Positions 1 through 7,500 of a stretch of 13,531 nt of DNA are shown here, piece by piece; position 1 is the stretch's first letter; every line of letters begins with the position of its first letter. This DNA is from Bacilli bacterium (GTDB lineage: Bacteria > Bacillota_I > Bacilli_A > ML615J-28 > CAG-313). Made by a program: the position numbers and the translations under genes. A model generated the notes under the pieces. The model had not been told where the DNA came from. It was given only the letters and a program-made list of their open reading frames with translations, and searched no databases. The stretch spans positions 1-13,531 of the forward strand of contig CAAGKY010000072.1 of assembly GCA_900770645.1 (NCBI GenBank). Reading direction: 5' to 3'.

Positions 1-444
1 AGGATAAATTGTACCTTGAGCTAAAAACTTAATACCATCAAGTTTAACTGCTTCTTCTTTGAACACATCAATAAACTCTGCTCCAATAATTTTACGTTTT
101 CTAGTAGAGTCACTAACACCTGCTAATTTATCTAAAAATCTATCAACCGCATCAACATAAATTAAATTAGCATTCATTTCATCTCTAAATACTTTGATAA
201 CTTGTTCGGGTTCATCTTTTCTTAATAACCCATGATTAACATGAACACATACAAGTTGTTTACCAATTGCTTTTATTAACAGTGCAGCAACCACTGAACT
301 ATCTACTCCCCCAGATAATGCAAGTAATACTTTATCACTACCTACTTGTTCTTTAATTAACGCAACTTGTTCTTCGATAAACTTTTCCGCTAATTCTTTT
401 GTATTAATACGTTTCATATCTATTGGTCTTACATTTGTTGACAT
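1..444 (-). CDS. guaA: GMP synthetase, ATP-pyrophosphatase domain, lacking the N-terminal glutaminase domain (3' end beyond window)
   Basis: The first 148 codons are visible; the rest lies beyond the left edge. GMP synthetase adenylates XMP and aminates it to GMP, the last step of guanine nucleotide synthesis. The P-loop motif SGGVDSS is at residues 44-50. It is followed by GLLRK, DRFL, RKIIG and LAQGTIYP, all in the order expected of the GuaA PPase domain. In ordinary bacterial GuaA this P-loop lies near residue 230, behind a class I glutamine amidotransferase domain. Here the ATG is fixed by a good AAGGAG site 7 bases upstream, and immediately before that lie the attenuator and riboswitch, so the short N-terminus is real. 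The enzyme therefore either uses ammonia directly or pairs with a separately encoded glutaminase (as archaeal GuaAa/GuaAb do). Family assignment is firm; the ammonia source is inference. Confidence 0.9.
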   Translation of the reverse strand, partial: MSTNVRPIDMKRINTKELAEKFIEEQVALIKEQVGSDKVLLALSGGVDSSVVAALLIKAIGKQLVCVHVNHGLLRKDEPEQVIKVFRDEMNANLIYVDAVDRFLDKLAGVSDSTRKRKIIGAEFIDVFKEEAVKLDGIKFLAQGTIYP

Positions 445-476
445 AACTTATCTCCTTTTTATTATTTAAAATAAAT

Positions 477-499
477 AAAAAAGCGCCTAAAAAGCCGCT
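477..499 (-). terminator. Attenuator hairpin of the guaA riboswitch
   Basis: Read on the minus strand, AGCGGC - loop TTTTTA - GGCGCT is followed by six T. The stem has one G-G mismatch, so it is short but GC-rich. It lies between the aptamer and the guaA ribosome binding site, as expected for a transcriptional OFF switch. The 3' strand of aptamer stem P2 (AAAGCG, within 561-568) is complementary to the CGCTTT of this terminator. It could act as the antiterminator when no ligand is bound. A second hairpin (CTACAAGA with TCTTaGTAG, 502-530) would compete with P1. The switching mechanism is inferred. Confidence 0.65.
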
Positions 500-523
500 A
501 TTCTACTAAGACATATATTTTAT

Positions 524-588
524 CTTGTAGTCTCAAAGTTACGGCCTTGAGGTAGAAACTCGCTTTCCTATTAAAGCTATTATACAAG
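524..588 (-). ncRNA. Guanine-class purine riboswitch aptamer
   Basis: Minus-strand RNA. P1 pairs CTTGTA (583-588) with TACAAG (524-529). J1/2 contains TATAAT. P2 is GCTTT/AAAGC with loop AATAGG. J2/3 is the hallmark GTTTCTACC. P3 is CTCAAGG/CTTTGAG with loop CCGTAA. J3/1 is ACTAC. The J3/1 position that reads the ligand (C74 in the B. subtilis xpt numbering) is C, which specifies guanine rather than adenine. GG in L2 can pair with CC in L3, as in the known kissing-loop fold. Both loops are slightly shorter than in xpt. Placement before guaA fits feedback repression by guanine. Confidence 0.9.
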
Positions 589-601
589 TACTTCAATAAA
601 T

Positions 602-630
602 ATTATATACCAACAATTTTATTTTTACAA
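602..630 (-). promoter_or_regulatory. Promoter of guaA and its riboswitch
   Basis: The -35 TTGTAA (625-630) and -10 TATAAT (602-607) are separated by exactly 17 bp. The predicted start, near 595, lies just upstream of riboswitch stem P1. Confidence 0.75.
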
Positions 631-694
631 ATAATAAAATAAATTAATCGTTTACACTTTTTTTACTTATTACTTAATTACACATTATGTTTTA

Positions 695-703
695 TGTTAT
701 AAT
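695..703 (+). promoter_or_regulatory. Extended -10 promoter of the membrane acyltransferase-like gene
   Basis: TGT followed by TATAAT (698-703) forms an extended -10. No convincing -35 is seen at the right distance; only TTAATT (674-679) is roughly placed. Transcription would begin near 710, at the Shine-Dalgarno sequence itself, giving a leader of about 10 bases. Confidence 0.6.
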
Positions 704-720
704 AATACTAGGTGATTAAT

Positions 721-1488
721 ATGGAAAATGTACCAAAAAAAGAAAGAATTTGGGAAATAGACATCTTAAGAGGATTTGCTTTTTTGATGATGATTTTTGA
801 CCATTTTTGTTTTGATATGGGGTTTATTTTTAGAAATATCTATACAAACCCTACTTTATTAAAGATTTGTGATTGGTCATATAAATACATATTCAGTAAC
901 ACAAAAAGCATTATAAATACCATATTTTGTTGGGCAATATTTATGTTTGTATCAGGGATTAGTTCAACACTATCTAAGAATAATTTAAAAAGAGGTACAA
1001 AGTTATTAATAATTGCTACTATTTTCTCAATAGGTACTTTTATTGTAAGTATCATATTAAAACAATTTGGTTTTAATATGAACATTACAATATACTTTGG
1101 TATTTTACAATGTTTAAGTATATGTATGTTATTAACACCTCTTTTAAATAAATTAAAAAACTATCAGCTTTTAATTTTAGGCGTATTAATTATAGGCAGC
1201 TATTTTATCACGAAGAACATCTTTGTTGATCACTTGTTTTTATTACCATTTAATATAAGACCTGAAAACTTATCGACAATGGATTATCAACCATTAATAC
1301 CAAGACTAGGTATTTATATGTTAGGTATGGTAGTTGGTAGAACTGTATATAAAGAAAAGAAAAGTATTTTTAAAAAAGAAAGAAATATTCAACCTTTATC
1401 TTTTTTCGGTAAAAATGCTTTATGGTTGTATTTTGTTCATCAAATAATATTATTTATTATTTTATTAATTGGAATATTAATTAAGTAA
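721..1488 (+). CDS. HGSNAT_cat / DUF1624-family integral membrane protein (putative membrane acyltransferase)
   Basis: A 255-residue membrane protein with about seven hydrophobic segments (roughly residues 15-38, 63-83, 93-114, 122-142, 149-165, 190-208, 231-254). The N-terminal stretch RIWEIDILRGFAF...DHF is the signature of the heparan-alpha-glucosaminide N-acetyltransferase catalytic family (DUF1624). His28 of the DHF motif is a candidate for the acetyl-carrying histidine. FVSGISSTLS and the C-terminal GKNALWLYFVHQ are also typical. In animals the family moves acetyl groups across the lysosomal membrane; the bacterial substrate is unknown. I start it at ATG 721, because AGGTG (710-714) lies 6 bases upstream. 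An in-frame GTG at 712 is inside that Shine-Dalgarno and would leave no binding site. The gene is monocistronic and convergent with the large lipoprotein gene. Confidence 0.8.
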   Translation: MENVPKKERIWEIDILRGFAFLMMIFDHFCFDMGFIFRNIYTNPTLLKICDWSYKYIFSNTKSIINTIFCWAIFMFVSGISSTLSKNNLKRGTKLLIIATIFSIGTFIVSIILKQFGFNMNITIYFGILQCLSICMLLTPLLNKLKNYQLLILGVLIIGSYFITKNIFVDHLFLLPFNIRPENLSTMDYQPLIPRLGIYMLGMVVGRTVYKEKKSIFKKERNIQPLSFFGKNALWLYFVHQIILFIILLIGILIK

Positions 1489-1511
1489 AGGTTAGCTAAA
1501 TGCTAACCTTT
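1487..1511 (+). terminator. Hairpin after the HGSNAT_cat gene
   Basis: A perfect 10-bp inverted repeat, AAAGGTTAGC (1487-1496) and GCTAACCTTT (1502-1511), with a 5-base loop. It overlaps the stop codon. The following T run is poor, so it may work together with the next hairpin. Confidence 0.6.
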
Positions 1512-1528
1512 ATTTATTATATATAAAG

Positions 1529-1557
1529 AAAGAAGTCTAGTAAACTAGACTTCTTTT
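1529..1557. terminator. Bidirectional terminator between the convergent genes
   Basis: Stem AGAAGTCTAG (1531-1540) and CTAGACTTCT (1545-1554), extended by A-T pairs, with a TAAA loop. A T tract follows on the plus strand, and a T-rich stretch (TTTCTTTATAT) follows on the minus strand. It sits 9 bases beyond the stop of the large minus-strand gene and can serve both genes. Confidence 0.8.
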
Positions 1558-1565
1558 TCACTCTA

Positions 1566-4500
1566 TTATTTTAAGAATGATCCAGGAACAGCTGAAGCTA
1601 AGATAATAGATTCGCTATTTCCACCTTTAGTTACAGTAACTTTATAAGTTACGATTGATCCTTCTAATCCGAATGCTACACGACCAGTATCAGATAATAC
1701 TTCTTCACCAGAAATAACTTCACAAGTGATAGTGTAATCACTATATTTAGTTAATAATTCGTATTCAGCTTCAACTAATGCAAAGAATTCATACCAGATT
1801 TCCATATCGTTTTCTAACATTGGTTGAGGACAATTTTTAGCTGTATAGAAGTGATGTCCAACTACTCTGTTGATATCTAAGTTGTTATCTTTCATTAAGT
1901 GAGCAACTAGTTGAGCAGTTTTTTGCCAAGTATACCATAAGTCAGAACCTTGGTTAACACATGATTCAATACCAATTGAATTACTATTTCCACCGATTGA
2001 GCAGATTCTTCCTTCCCATACTTGAGTATAGCACCACCAAGTTTTAGCCATCTTATATTCTCCACCTTCAACGATGAATCTGAATCCCATATCATTGAAG
2101 TAAGTTTCAGCATCTCTTACTGAACCATCTTCAGCATTGATAACATGACCTTGGTTATCATAAGTATGTAATGATTTACGAGTGCTATATTGATATGTTG
2201 CAGGTAATTTAATAGTTGTTTTTTGACCATTAATTACATAGTAGCAATCATCAGATACAGTTACTTCGATAGCTAATAAATCATATGGAGTAACGTTTGC
2301 AGGAGCAGCAACACCAGTTGATACCCATTCAAAATCACCTACATAGTTAACAGCTGAAGAGTCACCAGCGTGAGCTGCACGTCTGTTATCATCCATGCAA
2401 TGGAAGATACCATCATTACCAGTTGTATAGTGGATAGATGTAGAGTTTTCATCTAATGGTTGTACAAAGTATCCAGCATTTGCAGCTGCATTTGAACCTT
2501 TAGCCATATTTCCTGTGTAGTGAACAGTAATGAATTCAGGAGTCATAAGTCTATCTTCAGTATATTTAGCATTACCATCAGCTAAATATTTATCATTAAC
2601 TACAAATTCGTCATTGAATATTACTTTATTAACACTACCTAAAATATCAGCATTGTAAGTATCACCGATATTTAAGTCATATCTTGTGAATACATTACTT
2701 TCATGTGAATCAACGATGAATTGTAATACATCTGATAATTCACTTTCAAGAACAGTTACAGTGAATTCTGCATATTCTTCAGCATTATCAGCTAAAGCAA
2801 CTTTAATTGTAGTAGTACCAGCTTTAACACCAGTTACAACACCACTGTCATCTACAGTTGCGATTGCTGTATCTGCAGAAGTCCATGTTAATTTAGAACT
2901 TGATCCACCTACATATCTAGCTACTAATTCAATAGAATCACCAGCTTTTACGTAAGATTCAGTCTTATATGATAATTCAAATTGAGCAGGAACATAAACC
3001 ACAACATCATACTCACAATTTAATTCTTGGTTACCTAAAACAGTAACTTTTAATTTAGCTGTACCAGTATTAACAGCTGTAATTAAACCAGTCTTATCAA
3101 CTGTGAAAATATTTGTATCAGTTGATTCGAATAATACTGCTTGGTTATATGTATCAATTGGATTGAATGTCCATTCTAATTGTAATGTGTCATATCTTTC
3201 GATTCCTTTTGCAGGAATGTTAGTTACTTTGAATGAAGTAGCTTTTACTTCGTCTTGGAATACTGCTGTCAATGTTAAATCTCCTGTCATGTTAAATGGA
3301 ATAGCGTCTGTTAAGATTAAATCATCTTGAGTAACCCAGTATAAGAATACACGTCCTTCGCATACAGCACCCATTAATGTTGTATTTTCACCAGGAACAT
3401 AAGTTTCAGGTCCAGGTTGACTAACTGCAAATGGTAATGCAGCTTCAGCGATTTTTGTTTGAACATCTAAATCATCATATTCAGAAGAATATGGCCATGA
3501 TTCTCTTGTTGCTTTATTAACAAATGCCCATACTTCATAACGCCAATAAGCATTACTCTTATCATTTAAGTAAGAAACACCACTTGATTGATCATCATCA
3601 TTACCACGAGTTTCAATGAAGAAGTCTGCTAACCATCCCCACTTAGCACTGTAAGTTGAATGAGTTAAGAAGAAATCAAACATTGTAACTGAAGCTAGTT
3701 CAGAAATATCATGAACATCTGATGCAGTAACAGTTTGACCATAGTAAGTACTTAAGTCTGCTAATAAGTCAGCAATAATTTCATCATATGTATAGTAATC
3801 TTTATCCCAATCACCATCACCTAATTCATAAGTGATATTGTATTCAGCTTCTTCAACTTCACCAATACTTGGAACTTCATCAGCTGATGCATAAACTTTA
3901 CTTGGAGCAGTAATTCCATCAAATACTGTTGATGCAGGAGCAGCTACACCCCAGTAGTTGTTATCATAATTACTTGTTAATCCAGATTTATCTTTAACAT
4001 ATTTAGTTGGAGTAGTTTCTGGATTTGTACCTTGTAATACGTTATAGTTAGCTTCGATAGAACCATTTGATACAGCTCCATCAATTCTTAATAACATTAA
4101 ACCACCGTTAATAACATTGTATTTAACTGATATATTTAATTCACCAGTTCCTACATGAGAAGTTATAAAGTTAACAGCTGCATGAGAACCATCAGTTGCA
4201 CCAATATTATTGAATACGTTGTTTTCAATTACATAATTACCAGCACCATATTCTCTGAACCAAATTGTATATTGTTGGTAATTAGAGAATGTATTACCAG
4301 TAATAGTTACATCACCTTTAATACCAAATGATGATTTGTCTAATGCTTCATCACTTGCTCTTAATACTTTAATACCATCATTGTATTGAGTACGTCTACC
4401 ATTAAATTCATTGTCTTTAATAGTTATACCGTTAACATTTGATAAGATAGCGATCATTGGTCTGTCACTAGAAACAGATGGATCATTTTCAATTCTACAG

Positions 4501-7500
4501 TTAGCGATAGTTGCATTGATAACTTCATATCCTGCACCAGATACTAGATAGAATGGAGCATTTAATGAGTAGTTTCCAACGTTATGAGTAGCACTTCTAA
4601 CAACTACATATTTAATAGTTAAGTCTTCTACAGATTGAGTAGAAACTGTAGCAATTCTACCTTTACCAGTTAATACAATACCTTTAATTGTTACATCGTC
4701 TGCAGCAATAGTGATATCGCCATTAACAGTTGCATCTAATAATGCATTTTCATTAACTAAATTCTTTAACCAGTTATATGATTGGATAGTTACAGATTTT
4801 TCAACCTTGGCACCAGCATATGTACCTGGTAATAAGATAATAGTATCACCATCTTCAGCTACTGCTAATGCAGCTTCTAAAGTAGTATATTCTAATTTTT
4901 CACCTACATAAATACCTTCATTACCGAATACTGCGTATAAAGTAATGTCAGCTTCTTGGCAAGTTACATCCCAAACCAATTCTTCAGCGTTTGCGAATAA
5001 CTTCCATCCTAAGAATGTATATCCTTCTTTAGTTGCTTTTCCTAATTCAATTTTTTGACCAGGAAGAGCTTCAGTTGCAGTTGGTTCATAAGAACCACCG
5101 TCTAATACATATTTAACAGTGTATTTAACTTCTGTCCATCCAGCATAGAAGTCTTTATCACCAGTTGCTTTGTTAAGTTCTTTAATTGAAGCACCAGTTA
5201 ATTCTTCATTGTCAAACCATCCAGCGAATGTTAAACCATCTTTAGTTGGAGTAGGTAAAACAACTACATCTTCAACTGTATATTTAATAGTAGTTTCAGC
5301 TAATGCACCACCATTTAAATGTAATGTAATTGTGTATTCAATTATTTCCCAAGTTGCTACTAATGAGTAGTTTTGGTTAGTAATTTCAGTTACAGGGTTA
5401 CCTTCTGCATCAACCCATCCTAAGAAGTTATATCCTTCTTTAACAGGAGTAGGAAGAGTAACAACTGCACCTTCTTCAAATTCTAATACACCTTCTTCAG
5501 CACCCCAATTTCCACCATCTAAATCATATTCGATAGTATATTTTGGAAGTGGTGTGAAGTATGCTTCAATACCAGCTAAACGTTCTTCATCAGTTGTAGC
5601 AACATCTGAATCACTAACACCTGCAGGAGCAGTTTCTAATGCTGCACCATCAGCACCTAAGAACATATTATGTTTGAAGATAATAGTTGATGTAGATGTA
5701 GTTGAGATTAAGTTTTCTACATTATTGAATGTATTACCAATAACTTTTGCTGTACCAGAATTGATTCTAATCATAGCTACATCATAATCTTCAGTATTAA
5801 CTGAATCGAAATAGTTACCAACTACGTTTGCAACGAAATCAGGAGTTTTAGTATCTCTTAAACTAAATAATCCGTTAACACCGATCATTGCATAATTATC
5901 ACCAGCAACTGTAGTATTATATTTAAAATCTAAATGAGTAATACCAGCACTATATCCATCTTTAGTCCATACAAAGAATTGTCCAAGGCTTAAGAATTTA
6001 TTATGTTCAATTGTGATTGAACTTTCAACACTTGCACTATGAGCAACACTTGTTACAACAAAGTTCTTATATTTAGAAACTAAACTGTTTTTAATTACTA
6101 AATGTCCAGCATTAGCACCTAAGTTAATACCTGTTGTTGACCATGTATCAGCACCAACAATATTTAAACCATCTAATGTTAAATTTGCATTTACTGTTGC
6201 ATCTTTAATAACAACTTTTGCTTCTTCTGTACGTTCTGCATTTCCATCAACACCAGCATTTGGTCCTAAGATATTTACATCTTTATTGAATGCATATGAA
6301 GATAAATTATATTCACCAGCTTCAACTAAAATAGTTTCACCTGCGTTAGCAGCATTTAATGCTGCAGCTAAATCTTCACCAGCACTTACTTTAACAGCCC
6401 ATTTAGCAGTTAATTTGCAAGCAACTTCGATAGTTTCAACTTTTTCACCATTTTCATCAAACCATCCTAAGAATTCGCTTCCACTTCTTTCAGGAGCAGC
6501 AAATACTTCAGAACCGATTAATGCTTTTGTATTAACAGTTTTAAATGTTCCTTGCCATGCTTTTAAGAATGCAGCTTGATTTTCAGCAACTGAATAATCT
6601 ACAGAGTATTTAGCAAATACATCATTTAAATTTTTATCAGGAGCTGCTTCATTCATTAATGCATGTAATGTTAATCTAACTAATGTTCTAGTATTAGCAC
6701 TTACACCGATTGCAGTTGTATCACCAGCAGCAAGTAATGGTAAATCTCTTAATGCATCATCTAAGTATGCAGATGTACCAATTTTTTCAGCTTGAGCTTC
6801 AGCGATTGCACTTCTTAAATAAGTAAATAACCAACCATATTTAGCTAAGAATTCAGCATTTGCAAATACAGTTTTAACACTTGAACTTGTAGCAGAATGG
6901 AAGTTATCTTTAGTAATTGAACTTGATGCTAATGCATTGTAATCAGCTAAGAATTGATTTGTGAATGCTTCAATTGTTAAATCGAATCCTAATAATTCTT
7001 CAGGAATTAATCCGCCATTGAAATCATAAACTACTTCAACTTCTAATGCTTCCCATGCAGCATAGAATTCAAATTTACCAGTATTTCCTTTAGAAATTTC
7101 AGTAACAGGTTCACCTTCTAATTCGGCATTATCATACCATCCTAAGAATTCATGACCTGGTTTAGTAGGAGTAGGTAACACAACTAAATCTTCAATAGTA
7201 TAACTTGTTTGAGGGTTTTCTAATTCTCCACCATCTAAGTTATATACGATTGAGTATACACTTGGTTGCCATTTAGCATAATATGTCTTATCTCCAGTTT
7301 CTCCAGCAGCGATTTTTTCTACTTTTGTTCCTCTTAATTCGGCATTATCATACCATCCTTTGAAGCTATATCCAACTCTTAATACAGTTGGCATTGCTAC
7401 ATCAACGCTACCATCATATGTATAAGTAGCATTAACCATTGATCCACCATAGATTACATATTTAATATCATATACTCCATCGTCTTCAACTTCTTCACTT

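Noticed and set aside
1566..1740. Sortase anchor or C-terminal membrane anchor on the giant protein
   Set aside because: The C-terminus (VPGSFLK) has no LPxTG, no hydrophobic helix and no basic tail. The N-terminal lipobox explains the anchoring.
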